Shown here piece by piece: positions 11,113-23,512 of a DNA stretch of 64,000 bases. The translations under genes were made by a program, and so were the position numbers. This stretch comes from Chromobotia macracanthus (taxonomy: Eukaryota; Chordata; Actinopteri; Cypriniformes; Botiidae), in assembly GCA_036877525.1 (NCBI GenBank), contig JAZGTH010000089.1:902001-966000 (forward strand). Direction: 5' to 3'. The notes under the pieces are model-generated. The model saw nothing but the letters and a program-made list of their open reading frames with translations. It made no database searches and was not told the DNA's origin. Position 1 is the first letter of the stretch; the number at the start of each line of letters is the position of its first letter.

Positions 11113-12610
11113 GTATTTATTAGTTTGTTTGTTTGTTTAAGGAATGCTGAACGAAGAAGAATATGCAACGTTAATTACCTTCCAGATGATATCAGATGGA
11201 ATAGCCAGAAAAAACATTCAAGAACCAACTCAGGCGTTATGCAGGGGGTACTCCAACTGGCTGCAGAAACATCTGAACTGTGAGTGCTGCTGGTGGTTTC
11301 ATATTTCTTTCATATTTATGCTGCCATGTTTATATTGTGATCTGGTGTGTGCGCATCTGGAATGTAAGTCTAACTGAATTGGTTGTTTAATGCGCTGATA
11401 AGAAAAGATGGACACCTGACATTGTTTGTTTCTCTCTTCATTTAGACAATGGGACATGGATGGTTGTTTTTAAATGCATTGAGTTAGTTACTGCCTGGAT
11501 CTGGGGCACAACGTACAACTATCTCTACAACATGACAGGTGAGCAAAATAACTAGTAGGAGAAAAACAACACAATTTTAAAGATTTTAAATATACATATA
11601 AATATGTATACTATTGTATATGAAATATTTCAAGGTTAAACTAGTACTTTTTTCTGTTCTTTAATCCCACCTTACGGTGCAGAAACATCTAAAATTAAAG
11701 CATAAACTGATAATAATACGATAACTTCTACAACTACCGTGTTTAGAATCGGTCTGCTGTATAGAAACAAAATAAACAAACCTTTCACCATTATCATCAG
11801 CACAGGAAGTTTCTCCTCATATCCTGAAGGAGGAAACCAGATGTTATGAAGATGCTGGACTCTTCATCAACTCTCCGTATTTCTCAGTGTTGAGGAAAGA
11901 GAGGCACGTTGATCTCATCATCTCCCTTGATTTCAGTAATGACGATCCATTTGAGGTATTGTACACTAAGAGCAAACTTGCCCTTTAATACACCTGCAAG
12001 ACTAAATGCACTGCAAAACATTATTATACATTGTTTTATATGCACAAGATGAACTGATTTTGAATGTTTTATTCACACCGTTTGTTTTATTCTACATTGG
12101 TAATTTCATTTTCAAACATTTGGCCCTCACAAGCAAAGCCAGACCTGTACAAACAGTGACACACTTTTCTTTATTCATTTACAGACAGTGGTGAAGACTG
12201 CTGAAGCATGCAGAGAATTACTTATTCCTTTTCCTGAAGTTCACATATCTGAGAAAGACAAAGACGCGCCGAGAGACTTTTATGTGTTTGAAAGCCCTGA
12301 TACACCGACCGTGATTCATATTCCTCTCTTTAACATTATTAACTGTGAAGGTAATGTCAGCATGTATTATTATTATCATTATCATCTCCATCATCATCAT
12401 CATCATCAATAATAATAACGATGAAGGGTTCTGAAATGTGTCTTAACAGATCTTACAAAGTGGAAGAAAAGATACAAAACCTTCCAGATGCCCTACAGCT
12501 CGAAAATGATTCGTGATCTGATGGAGAAAGCTGAGGTGAACGTCAAAAATAACAAAGTGAACCTTCTGAGAGAGATTCAGAAAGTCATTAAGCGGAAAAT
12601 CATCCCATAA
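8255..12610 (+). CDS. pla2g4c: Cytosolic phospholipase A2 gamma-like (group IVC), no C2 domain
   Basis: It hydrolyses membrane phospholipids to free fatty acid and lysophospholipid. Thirteen exons join in phase: 8255-8280, 8424-8535, 8719-8861, 8957-9155, 9507-9612, 10027-10167, 10259-10324, 10628-10816, 11142-11279, 11446-11538, 11801-11955, 12185-12350, 12450-12610. The product is 564 aa, close to mammalian PLA2G4C. The PLA2c domain fills nearly the whole protein: GSGGGERAM at 56-64 (oxyanion glycines and the conserved Arg), nucleophile Ser90 in GVSGSTW, and catalytic Asp422 in YEDAGLFINSP. EITPHEVGYS and HIPLFNIINC are further family blocks. The N terminus goes straight into the catalytic domain with no calcium-binding C2 domain, as in the gamma type, so activity should not need Ca2+ for membrane docking. 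The second exon may use either of two adjacent CAG acceptors, differing by one residue. The frame is intact and the gene looks functional. Confidence 0.93.
8889..8930. repeat. CA microsatellite in pla2g4c intron 3
   Basis: About 21 CA units lie within a 95-nt intron (8862-8956). The tract fills nearly half of that intron, between donor and acceptor. Confidence 0.95.
11021..11109. repeat. Long CA microsatellite in pla2g4c intron 8
   Basis: About 44 uninterrupted CA units end about 30 nt upstream of the acceptor of exon 9 (11142). The acceptor region between them is T/G-rich (TTTGTTTGTTTAAG). Confidence 0.95.
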
Positions 12611-13424
12611 ACATCCCATGTGTCAGTGTCTTTAAATCCACAATAATCGATCAGTCAGTCAAAGGTGGTCTGCTGTATTTTCCCACCCTTACATTGTTAT
12701 AATATTAAGGTTTATTGTCTGGATTAAAGTTTAGTGAAGTGGGGCTTTGTCCTGTAGACTGTTCTACTGCTCAGTTCTGATAAAAAACAGTACTGGTTTA
12801 ACACATTACAAACAAACAGCACCATAAACTCTAATGCACTATTTTTTGTTCACTTTTGTTGTATTTTTCTAATTAGTAAAATCGTTGCAGATAAACAGCA
12901 ATTCAGAGACACGCAAGCGCTTCTAGCTTCTGTCCAGCAGATGGCAGCACAAAGTTATTAAGCTCGCAAATAGATATATTTTAAGTCTTATGAACTAAGC
13001 AATGACTACAGAATAATAATTTCTAACTTAAGAAGTCAGTTCTTATTTTTGTTGGACATATTAACAATAATATCTGAAAATAATATCAGAAAATAAACAA
13101 AATATGCTGTGAAAACAATTTACTGTATCATCACCATCACTGCCTTTATCAGCAAATCAATGACCCGAAGTAATGAAGACACAAAACTCTGAATATTAAT
13201 ACATTTATTAAAGGATATTTTGAAATGTTTATGCTTAATCAAAATGTATCAAAAGCTTTTCTTGTTTCGAGCTCTCAGTTTATATGTACATCCATTATTT
13301 TAACAAAACACACGTAGGGTTTACACCTTTAAAAGAACGTCTTCACATTTACAGAAATCTGTTTTACTTCGCTGTAGATTTTGTTTGAATTAAGACTGCT
13401 TGTGTCCTTTCTGAAATACATTTT
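12611..13424. other. Convergent gap between pla2g4c and the coiled-coil gene
   Basis: It holds the two 3' untranslated regions. ATTAAA at 12723-12728 (+) is a likely poly(A) signal for pla2g4c. AATAAA on the minus strand at 13209-13204 would serve the coiled-coil gene. No other gene is seen. Confidence 0.5.
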
Positions 13425-14871
13425 TTATGTATGAGGGCATTGTCCACTGTAAAAAAAAGCAAAGACAGATATTTAGATTGATTCAAACTGTTTTTATAAC
13501 AATAACTGAACATTGCTTTGAGCATGCAAGATTAATTTACTCACATTTACTCATGAACTGGCCATTATTGATTTACAATCGTAGGAAGGGATGTTTCAAA
13601 GACTCACCCTGCATCCGAACTTTTCCTCACGTATGCACATACTGGACTGAACTCCTTGAGCTGCTTTTCAAGGTCTTTTGTGATGTCACTCCACTTTGAC
13701 TTAAGAGCAGAAAAATTTGCTAAAACATAGAAAGTGTGAGAAAGAGAATGAAAGATTCTGTCTGTGTCAATCTTTCTTTCCCTCATTTACTGGCAATTTC
13801 TACAACAGGCGGGCTATTTTTTCTTCCCACTTTATTGAACTAGATTGAACTAGCTACCCATCTTGCCCACAAAAAGTCACTTAATCATACCTTCACTGTC
13901 ACGTCTGTCCTTCTCTACTGCTGCAGTATCTGTATTTAATATGACCTGTGAAATGTGCGACACAAAGACACTTAAAGAGACAGACTTTAACACTGTGATT
14001 AAACTGTGTTTCTCAGCATTTCAAATGTAGTTTTATATTTAGCACAATCATTAATATTAAAGAACAGACCTGTCATCTAGAACATACATTATCTTTCCTC
14101 TTTAACCCTCAGCATGAATGCCTGACAGATGTCATTCGGGTGGTTACTTAGTACTGGTTGTGTTGTAAGCTGTAAAACCTGCTTGATGAGTGAGCTGGTA
14201 TACAAGCGTCTCTGCACAGCCCATACCAAACAAAATGCAAATGTTTGTGTCACTGCATTATATTATCTGACTGTATTCAGGAACATCACAGCCTGCAAGC
14301 AGGAAATATTCCAACATCCCTCAGGCCTGGAATGACATCAACTTTTTGCCGTAGTGCTGTTTACACATCTGCTAAAACGAGCTTGAAACCAGTTTAGTAG
14401 CTTTAAAGCAAAATGGCTGAAAGTCTAGCACCATTTGTTATCAGAGGACACCTGCTACGTTCCGATATTGAAAAAGTTTTAAGAGTAAAGATTGGAAAAT
14501 CACATACCACAACAGCGGATCAAAATAAATTTAGTAACCTAATGGATCTTCATACATACCACTGAGTTCTGACACTCTTTAACCTCTTTGGCCTTTTCCT
14601 CCTGATCTGGAAAGAATCGTCTGATCTCATCCTGAAGTTTCTCGACTTCCTCCTTTGTGTCATCCTCCTGTTTCATCATTTGTTGCAGTTCAAGATCAAA
14701 TTGTTTCAGACTCTGGTCTATTTGTCTCTTTGCTGTCTCTAAGAGTTTGATGTCTGTTGTTAGTTTGTTTATTAAGTCATATTTATTGCGCATATATCCC
14801 ACCAAGCTCGTACCCATAACTGCTGAAATAAACAGCATTACCAGTGAGCAACAAGGTCGTCTCTCCATCAT
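13425..14871 (-). CDS. Uncharacterised type II membrane protein with long coiled coil
   Basis: I do not recognise this family by name. Four exons join in phase (14871-14560, 13945-13891, 13719-13608, 13446-13425) to give 166 aa ending GGQCPHT then stop. A short basic cytoplasmic start (MMERRPCC) is followed by one hydrophobic segment at about residues 9-27 (SLVMLFISAVMGTSLVGYM). The rest is outside or lumenal: heptad-rich acidic and basic helix from about 30 to 140 (INKLTTDIKLLETAKRQIDQ...). There are few cysteines and no lectin, immunoglobulin or enzyme motif after the coil. The layout recalls the stalk of type II receptors without a head domain. A 5' untranslated exon probably ends at 15494 (donor GTGAGTTAT), joining an acceptor just before the start codon. 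A role as an oligomeric membrane stalk or trafficking protein is only a guess. Confidence 0.72.
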
Positions 14872-15493
14872 TGTGTGGCTGTTGTTTTATAATTTTTAAA
14901 TGGTTATAATTCAATTTAAGCTGATAAACGGGTTTATTGAGATCTTATGCTCATATGCAGCACAAAACTCTGTATGTATTTTATGTATATAATGAATTTG
15001 GGATATGGTCTGTAAAAAAATAAAACAGATAAACAGTCAAAATGACTGTACCATAACTGTAGATAAGCAACAACATAAAAACAACATTCATGCCAACAAG
15101 TTTAGGTTGTAAGAATGTTTCCCTAACATTTCCATTAAACAGCAAACACATTAAAAATGTTATTTTGACAGTTCTGAGGATGCAGCTTTTCAACGTTGTA
15201 TTAACATTACTGCTTGGCTATAAGAACGTTATTCAAACATTTTACTCATGTAACTTCTTGACATGCATGATATACAACGTTTAGAAATACTACTTACGTG
15301 AATGCACATGAGAGAAAACGTTTAAAGAACGTTCCCTGTTACCAGGGATACAGTCCAATATAATTCTGCAGCACTTTGCAGTAGATTTGCAAATAAGGTT
15401 AATGCAAAACTTTCCTGATGTGAATGATTAATGATCTGACGAGTGGATAAACGCACACAGCTTTTAACATGGGGATGAACATCAATAACTCAC

Positions 15494-15650
15494 CTTGAAA
15501 AAGCTGCAAGTGTCTTCCCACTAACACAGAGTCGCCTGGCTTTATCAAACACGATTATTAAACGTTAATGCATCAATGCCACGAAAGAAACGATAGCTTA
15601 AAGCAACCTTATAGTTTCTCTCTGTGCGTTATGCTGGAGTAATGCTCTCC
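15494..15650 (-). other. Probable 5' untranslated exon and promoter area of the coiled-coil gene
   Basis: On the minus strand CTTTTTCAAG is followed by the donor GTGAGTTAT with the last exon base at 15494. The matching acceptor (AAAACAACAG) is at about 14882, 10 nt upstream of the start codon. The upstream limit is not defined. Confidence 0.4.
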
Positions 15651-17000
15651 TACTGACACCTGACCAGTCCGACGAGTTAAGCAAGTCATATACCTTCATA
15701 TATCATTGCAACTCGTCACTTCCTATATACTTATACACTAATCAGAGATGTGCGGTTGTGTGTTCTTTCTTTCTTACATGCATTTTAGAAACACCAACTT
15801 CAAAACACCCAAAATACCATTAGAAAAATATAGCACATTGTAAAACGTGATATAAATCTATCCACAGCATATAGTGAAAAACTAAGAGGTTGAGTGTTGA
15901 GTGTTGATCAGATTTCATGTCATGCTTTTCTTGGCTAGATGTCTCGGCTTAAGTGGTACTTAAGAAGTAATGTTAATGTATGAATGCAATTTTCTTTCCT
16001 TCTTTCTGCTGAAACGTATCAGTACGATAAGAGCTTTATTGTTAGTTTTTCATGCAATAGGTTATCACACCCTCTTCATTAAAAGCCAGGGGTGTAGCCA
16101 TCAGTGGCTCCCTGTGTTTTGTTTGCATCTCTATTGAAGTGAGTTTGTGGAGAAGTTTTGTGATTCCACTGAATCATGGTATCTAACTTCCCTGCTGTTC
16201 CCACGTGCTTCTTTGCCGTTCTTTAATAGTCCCTCACCCCGTTTCTGTCCAGGAGAACCTAAATTCTTTAAAAATGTTGGTCAGATTTAAACATTTAGAG
16301 GGTGATGCTGGATTCAGGGTTACTAAAGCTGAAATGGTTGTATATATGTATTTGTTTGGTTGCTTTTCTTAGTCATTTGGCACCAAAAAGTTCTGAAGTC
16401 TCATACCTACAATAGTAATGTTGGCAAGTATTAAAACAGGTACAAGATCTGTTTAGAAGTTGTTTTAGGCTTTATGTAAATTACCATATGAATATTTTTA
16501 TTTAAAAATTGGGTGTATTGTGACATACACCCAATAGCTACTGGATAGCTACTGTAAATAATGACAATTTTCTTTGGAAAATGTACTAGTTTGTGAAAAT
16601 TTGAAATGTCATGATAACAATAGTGATAAAAATGACGTCTAACTCAGTGCTACACAATGGTGCCCTAATAATCTGCACAAATTGGACACAAAACAGATAA
16701 ATTCTGGCAGCCCTAAGAAGCAGATATGTTTTTAATTACGATACGCTACAGTAAGATACAATTGTTCAAGTAAATGTATGTGGACTATTAACCATACATC
16801 CAATATTGACTCATTAATGCATTTAGTGAGTGCTTTTCTCTGTAAGAGGTGCGACGGGTCAGAATGTAGGTTTGACTTCAGATGAAGGTGGACAAGTGTG
16901 AACAGCAATAAAAATTTTTTTTGCTGACTCACTTTGTCATAAAATCATATGAAGACATACAGATGATCACTGATTGGCTCCTGTTGATGTTGTGAACCAG
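15651..17000. other. Intergenic region upstream of FCGBP-like copy A
   Basis: No gene is supported. It is AT-rich with short unrelated open frames. One perfect 10-bp-arm hairpin (ATTGGGTGTA / TACACCCAAT) lies at 16508-16535, followed by a short direct repeat of TAGCTACTG. Confidence 0.5.
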
Positions 17001-17050
17001 ATTTAAAGCTGGAACCCCCTGAGCTATTCTGATTCACACTTTACGCTTAG
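17001..17050 (+). promoter_or_regulatory. TATA-like box and 5' untranslated exon of FCGBP-like copy A
   Basis: ATTTAAAG at 17001-17008 is a TATA-like site. A short leader ends TTACGCTTAG at 17050, followed by the strong donor GTAAGTGC. A CCAAT box in reverse (GATTGGCTC) lies about 30 nt upstream. The leader would splice to an acceptor at 17202 or 17213, before the start codon at 17234. Confidence 0.6.
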
Positions 17051-17233
17051 GTAAGTGCGTTCACATTACTCTTATACCATGTATTTTAACATGTCATTTG
17101 CCATAAATAAACAATGATCTTTCTGTTCAGTGGTTTAATCTGTGTTACCATGACTTCTTAAAACTGACATCTGAATATTTTTTGTTTTGTTTTGCATTGC
17201 AGTTTTTCTTCAGAATCTACACCAACAGTGAGG

Positions 17234-20200
17234 ATGAAAGAAATTTTGTGTATTTTTGCAGCAATCTTACTCTGTGGTAAGGTTTTGCTACATTTTGCCA
17301 AAACAAGGTTGAGAAAAATCACAAAATGTAATGACATATAAAAGAGAATTCAGACTATATATAGCAATTTATAGAGATAACAATAATGAGTGCTATTCAA
17401 TTCTCAGCCTAACTTAACTTTTTTTTGTAAAAGATGCGGCACAACATAAACTATCATGTAAATAGTGATGTATACATTCAGTTCATGTTATTAAAATGAC
17501 ATTTAAGAATTTAGGAATTATAAATCCTTTAGACACATTATTAAATAAATATTTATTGAACAAAATTCTTAAACAACGAAAAAATGTTAAATACTTAATA
17601 TAGAAAACAAACCTTCATAACATTTTCATAACATTTAAAGGTTAATTTGCTTGACATATTTGATATAATTGATATAATTTATCACAATATAAATACATTC
17701 ATACTGAACTTTATATTCTTCTATCAGGGCTTGTTTCCACTGGGCCAGCAGGGACAGAATTTGCCCTGTCATTCATGCAGAACAACCAGGTGAGCACCAG
17801 CAGTGCCTCCTCTCGTCTGATGCTGGACATTTTCAATCCTTCAGAGATATCCGCCAATGTGAAGGTGATTGCTTTGGGAAAGATCAATGAGCAAACTCTC
17901 CAACCAGGTCAGGGTGGCACGTTCCAGGTGCCCAATGAAGTGGAAATGATTGGCACCAAAACAACCAATCAGACGGTTCAAGTGGTGTCTGACCAGAAAA
18001 TCCTGGTGTCATCTTTCAACTATAAGTTGTCTTCCTCTGACACGTCATTGATCTACCCTGTTGAATACTGGGGTACAGAATATTATGTCTTCACTCCACA
18101 GTTGGGTCCACTTGGTTCCTTTAAAGAATTTTCTATTGTTAATTATGATGGTCAAAATTATGTCGAGATCCAGCTAAGTGGTTTTGTACGATTTCAAGGT
18201 TCTTTTTACCCAAGGGGAAGCAAACTCACTCTAAACCTGAAGCCCTTAGAAAGTGTACAGATCCAGAGTCAGGAAGACCTCACAGGTTCAAGAATCAAAG
18301 CCCAGCAACCAGTGGCAGTTTTTGCCGGCCACAGTTGTGCCTGGTTTTATTCCACATGCTCACATGTATACGAACAATTAATTCCAGTTAGCAGCTGGGG
18401 GAAGGAGTTTATGGTTGTGTCTCTTAACTTCACGTGGCCACAGTTTCGATTTGACACTGTTCAAATCCTAGCTTCTCAAACCACTAATCTAAACATTATC
18501 AGTCAAAACGGCGCAACTTTAGCTATCAAAATGAAGGCAGGGGAATCTTTCTACATTAATTTATTTTGGCCAGACTCTCTCCACATCACTGCAGATAATG
18601 GGATTCAGGTTTCGTACAAGTTTAATGGAGGAACGACTCAAAATGGAGACCCAATCGAACCTTTCCTGATAAACATCCTGCCAAACGATCTCTTTAGTAC
18701 GTCATACATACTAAATGGTCAAACTGACTTCACAAATCAAGCAGTTATAATAGCACAAACTGAGGACCTGGATGGACTGACGTTTGATATGTTGCGCCTG
18801 CCACAAAATATTCAGTGGCGCCAAGTTGGTGACAGCAAATATTCATGGGCCGAGATAACGTATAATCAGGGCTCTGGCTTCTATAAAGTTAGCAGTCCTA
18901 ACTCGCCATTTGGCCTCTACAGTATTGGAGTGGGTAACAAAAATGGTTATGGGTCATCGGCACCTGGAATATCACCAGGTAAGAAAACAGTCATACATTT
19001 TGGCATAGATTTTATCATCTAATGTCAATTAACAATGTCAATTTTGCATTTGTTTCAGTGTCTTATGCCACCTGTTCCATCTCTGGGGATCCTCACTACA
19101 ACACCTTTGACAACAAAACCTACGACTTCCAAGGAACCTGCACCTACACTGCAGCCCAGTCCTGCCATATAGAGGGAATGCAACTCACTCCATTTACAGT
19201 CGTGGTGCAGAACTCCAAGTGGGATGAAATTGAAACGGCTCCGGATGTTTCCATGGCTAAAGTTGTCGTTGTGGAGGTTTATAACCTGACTTTAATACTG
19301 CGAAGGAACCAGTTAAATCAAATAATGGTAATGAATCTTATTATATTGTATAATTTCATCATTGTTTAATATAGTAGAGAGTCTCTGGTTTGGCCTCAGG
19401 ACAAAGATTTTTCTTTGGGCAGTAACAAAATTGTTTACTGTACAGAACTAAACAAAAACATTTTTAAATCAAATTTAAAGACTCAGCGATATGCAGAATT
19501 ATTAACTTTACATAAGCTGTATGCCTTATATAGGGCAGCATGTATGCAGTTTGATATTTAGACATAATAAATTGTTTATTTTTGTGGCTTTAAAGTGCAT
19601 CTAAATTTATATTACAGCTTATCAGATTTGTACATTTCCAGGTGAATGGTATCTTGGCCAATATCCCTTTGAGTTTGTTTAATGGACGAGTAAACGTCTA
19701 TCAAGAAGGCACACATTACGCCATCACAACAGACTTCGGGCTGAAGGTCACGTATGATATGGTGTATCACGTCACAATCACGGTTCCCAGCGACTACGCC
19801 GATAAGATGTGCGGCCTGTGTGGAAACTACAACGGAAATGTCACTGATGAGTACCAGCTGCCCGACGGCAAACTAACCACAGATGTAAATGCATTTGGCG
19901 CCACATGGAAGGTGCCTGTTGCTGGTGTCGTATGTGACGATGGCTGCAGCGGAAACTTGTGCCCAACGTGTGATCCAGAGAAGAAGGTTATATATGAAAA
20001 AGACTGCAGCATCATCACCGATCCTAAAGGACCTTTTGCAGCCTGCCACAGTGTGATAAACCCTGAGTCCTACTACAATGATTGTGTCTATGATGTTTGC
20101 ATTGGCAGGGGGGATCGTGACATGCTGTGTCACAGTATCGGGTCATATGTCATCGACTGCCAGGACTTCAGCGTTACAATCCAAAACTGGAGAACGCCGT

Positions 20201-21384
20201 ATTTCTGCCGTAAGTATTTGATATGTAGGGTACAAAACGATTGGGGTTTACTTTAAAAGACGTTTGCAACTCTAAACATATTCTGTACCCTTTGCAGCCA
20301 TAACCTGCCCTGCTAACAGTCACTATCAGATATGTGCCGTGATTTGCAGCACACCTTGTCCCGGGCTTACCGACATCATCACCTGCAATCAGGAAACCTG
20401 CGCAGAAGGCTGCGCATGCGACTCTGGCTTCTATTTCAATGGAACCGGCTGCATACCAGCAGATCAGTGCGGCTGCTATGAGAATGGACTATCCTATCAG
20501 GTTGGTTTTCTTCAATTTTAGAAAAAAAGGTGTTCACCTCTCTTAGTGTTTGTTTTATAAGATTTAGCGTTATCTACGGAAGTCACATGGTAACTTATTG
20601 TGCAATATCAATTTTGCAGATTGGAGAGTCTGTAGTCAAAGAAGGTTGCCGTGAGCAGATTACTTGTGAACCCTCTGGTGAAGTGAAACATGAATATCTG
20701 ACATGTCAGAGCTATGAAGTCTGCCAGATCCGAAATGGCATCCGCGGTTGTTACGCACCGCAGTGTCTCATAGAAGCCGGGGGGTCCATGACTGTTTTTA
20801 GTGGAATAAGTGGAAGCGTTACAGCAACCGGAGCCTATGAGATCCTGAAGGTGTGTGATGGTGCCCTTGACGTTCATTGGTTCCGCGTGGTGGTGGAGGT
20901 ACTGATGTGTGGAGACACGGGTACGAGGGGTGTGGCCGCTGTGCATGTCTACTTTGAGGATGGTGTCGTTTCTGTAAACAAAGAGCTTTCCACATGGGTA
21001 TGTTTTAGGATCTCGCTTAATTATTTAACTTTACAAAACAAACACATTTACAAACATACAAAAATCAAGTGCTAAGAAAAGCTCAATTACATTCTAACTT
21101 TATTGACAATAACAAATATTTGTTCTTCATTGCAGGTCAATGGTATGACAGTTACTCTACCCCAGAAAGTGAACCGTAACATTTCAGTTCAGCTGTCCGG
21201 TGATGCTGTGGTGATTGTAATGTCTACAATCACAATGTCTTACAGCACGCAGGCGTTTACATTAACAGTCACTGGGCAGATAAACGGCGTGTTGTGTGGT
21301 GCCTGTAATCTCTTAAATGTTGAACATGTAACTAGCAGTGAGATCGAGGTTTGGAGAGCGTCTGATTTCCCCATGACATGTTAA
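17234..21384 (+). CDS. IgGFc-binding-protein-like secreted protein, copy A (TIL module lost)
   Basis: This is an FCGBP-family secreted, mucus-type protein. Seven coding exons (17234-17276, 17728-18978, 19059-19327, 19642-20209, 20298-20500, 20620-20997, 21136-21384) give 986 aa in an open frame. Order: signal peptide (MKEILCIFAAILLCG), IgGFc-binding domain (about 20-430, one large exon), a vWD domain with GDPH at 441-444 and CGLCGNYNG near 578, a C8 cysteine domain (about 612-705), a TIL domain (about 713-775), then a degenerate second vWD half ending DFPMTC. GDPH is the Asp-Pro self-cleavage motif known from MUC2 and FCGBP D domains. Compared with the inverted copy B, exon 3 is 351 nt shorter, so the TIL and following cysteine-rich part between the Fc-binding and first vWD domains is absent. 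AATAAA at 21395-21400 is close to the stop codon. Orthology within the large fish FCGBP/zonadhesin-like family is unresolved. Confidence 0.88.
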
Positions 21385-21394
21385 GAACATGCTA

Positions 21395-21400
21395 AATAAA
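21395..21400 (+). terminator. Poly(A) signal of FCGBP-like copy A
   Basis: AATAAA lies 11 nt after the stop codon. This would make an unusually short 3' untranslated region; later A/T-rich sites further downstream are possible alternatives. Confidence 0.5.
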
Positions 21401-23380
21401 TAGCGGTGGTTGAGAAAATACATTTAAAACAAATCTCAGATTGAAAACAAATCACTTATTGACACAGTCCTTAGATAAATTTGTTTAAAAGACATTATTT
21501 GCACTGAAAGTAAACTCTGTCCACTTAATAGTTTGTTCTTCAGATAAAACGATCTGAATTAATCGTTTAATAAATCGCCCAAAATCTTGAGTTGAACTCA
21601 TTTCATCTAACAGTGTGCGCCTTTTTAAATCATCATGTTTAAGATCCTTCTTTTGTTAAATGTTGTCTCTTCACACAGTTACTGCATTGTCATTGAATTG
21701 GATAGCTCGATAATAAAAAAAGATGCTTGCTTTTCAATTCTGTGTTTGCAAAACTTTATTTCGCTAGTCTCAGAATTCACTGTAATACTGTAATAAGCAA
21801 ATAAAATACTACTTTTATGTTTTTTGGATTGCACAATGACCACGAGCTATTGTGAAATGAGTTGCAATGGATCCGGAAACCGTCTTTGTGTTTTCAGCAT
21901 TCAGTGAAGGCCTGTTTGTTTTTCAGGAGGCGACAGAAAAACAATGCAGATAAAAGTATAACGATTAGTAAAAAGCAGAGAACTAAAACAGGTTCCTGAA
22001 ATGAAACCGCCTGCTGTAAAAACATGCAAATGAACCTTTTTATGTAGGTGCAACACATTTGAAAACAACTTTGTGTTCAGGTTTAAAAATTGTAATGGTA
22101 ATTTGTTTTATTGCAATATTCTGTAACTTTAGCTGTTTTAAATATTATTTTTTATAGAGGTCTGTATCTACGGAGGAAGCTCTAAAGAAATGAAAGCAAC
22201 CATTTTATTCGACGCCCTGCCATCTCAGATCACCTAAACAAGACAGTGATATTTATATGTAGGCCCCTATATTACTTACCCGTATTCATTATTCATTATT
22301 CAATATGTTACTTCACTAAAATAGTCCACTAGAAAGAGTGAACTTAAAAGTGAACGAATGCAGGCGCCGAGTGCACCGGAAGTTCCGCGGGCGCCATCTT
22401 GTGTCGAGACTCGGGCATTCATCTGGTGAGGAGTGCCCTTAATAATGTCCACTAATCTTTCATAGTCACCACTTAAATGACTTTTTCCTTAAATAGTGCA
22501 ATATATAAAGGTATCTGGGGTCTGTTTGAGACACAGCCTGCTGCGGGCCATGCATTGTTTTTATTGTCGATATGTGAGGTTGATGCAAATTGTAGGAAGA
22601 GATGCCATATTGTTGCTCATTCATTTCGTGATCAAATTATTTGCACAAAGTAATGTAGGCTACACTGGATGGTAATAAGTCGTGGTTTATTACCTGAAAT
22701 ACTTAAAGTAAAAAGTAGTTAAAGTAGTCTTTGGTTAAAGACTAGTTTAACTAAACAGACTGAAACTGGTCAGTGAGACTTTCTGCCAGCAGGTGAATGT
22801 TTTTAAGTTGTTTAAGAGTCATGAAATCATTGACTTGTGAATGCATTTCAACACTGTTAACACTTGCTGAATGAACGACTAGTTTTCATTTGACTAGTTG
22901 TTTAGTTAGCAGGTTCTTAGTCATTCATGAACTGCAAAATTTGCTCAATTCGATGCTGTGAAATATCTAGTGGAGCTTCAGCTGGTTAGTAGTTTAATAA
23001 CATGTATATACTTTATTTTTTTTACAGTATTTATTTACAGTGCCACACTTTTATTGTTATGTGCTTGGTAGAAATGCTAGTAAGCTGGGGATGTCTTAAA
23101 GTTTTTTTTAAACTCTACAAATAATACAAGCACTGCACAATATGGAAGTGAATATTGCTTCATGTTTTTTTGAATGTTTTATAAAGGCAGATATTTTGAT
23201 AGGAAATATTCTGCAAATGTCTGCGTTTATGCAAATATATGCAATATGTGTTTATGCAAATATGTGCAATATACTCGTAGTGCATTATAGAGTTTGGTAA
23301 GTGCAAAATTCTTTTGATAAAATACTAGATAGTGAGTATATGTCTGTATGCATCGCTTGGATTTTTTAAATAATAGGAAA
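21401..23380. other. Gap between the two convergent FCGBP-like genes
   Basis: About 2 kb holds no supported gene. It includes a GC-rich, promoter-like patch (22341-22440) within what appears to be repeat sequence ('gtatctggggtctgtttgag', 'acacagcc'). Confidence 0.5.
22341..22440 (+). other. Isolated GC-rich patch with ETS- and YY1-like sites
   Basis: It contains CCGGAAGT (ETS-type), GCCATCTTG (YY1-type), several CpGs, and a possible donor CATCTG/GTGAGG. No coding exon follows on the plus strand. The surrounding sequence resembles a dispersed fish repeat, so this may be a repeat-borne promoter or a non-coding RNA start. Confidence 0.35.
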
Positions 23381-23404
23381 GACAAAAATACATTTTGCAA
23401 GAGT

Positions 23405-23410
23405 TTTATT
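23405..23410 (-). terminator. Poly(A) signal supporting a final exon of FCGBP-like copy B
   Basis: AATAAA on the minus strand lies about 105 nt downstream of the possible last-exon stop (23513). This supports use of the donor GTAAGT that overlaps the alternative stop codon at 24028-24026. Confidence 0.5.
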
Positions 23411-23512
23411 GACGCATCATTTATCATTGCAGTAAAAATAATTACAAATTGTTTTGAGGTGATGTGTGCCTGTTATCTGTACTTGTAGTTTACTGGAACT
23501 GAGGCATGAACC

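Noticed and set aside
14657..14899. An 80-aa plus-strand open frame
   Set aside because: It is the shadow of the coiled-coil exon on the minus strand, which has a start codon, a membrane segment and in-phase splice partners.
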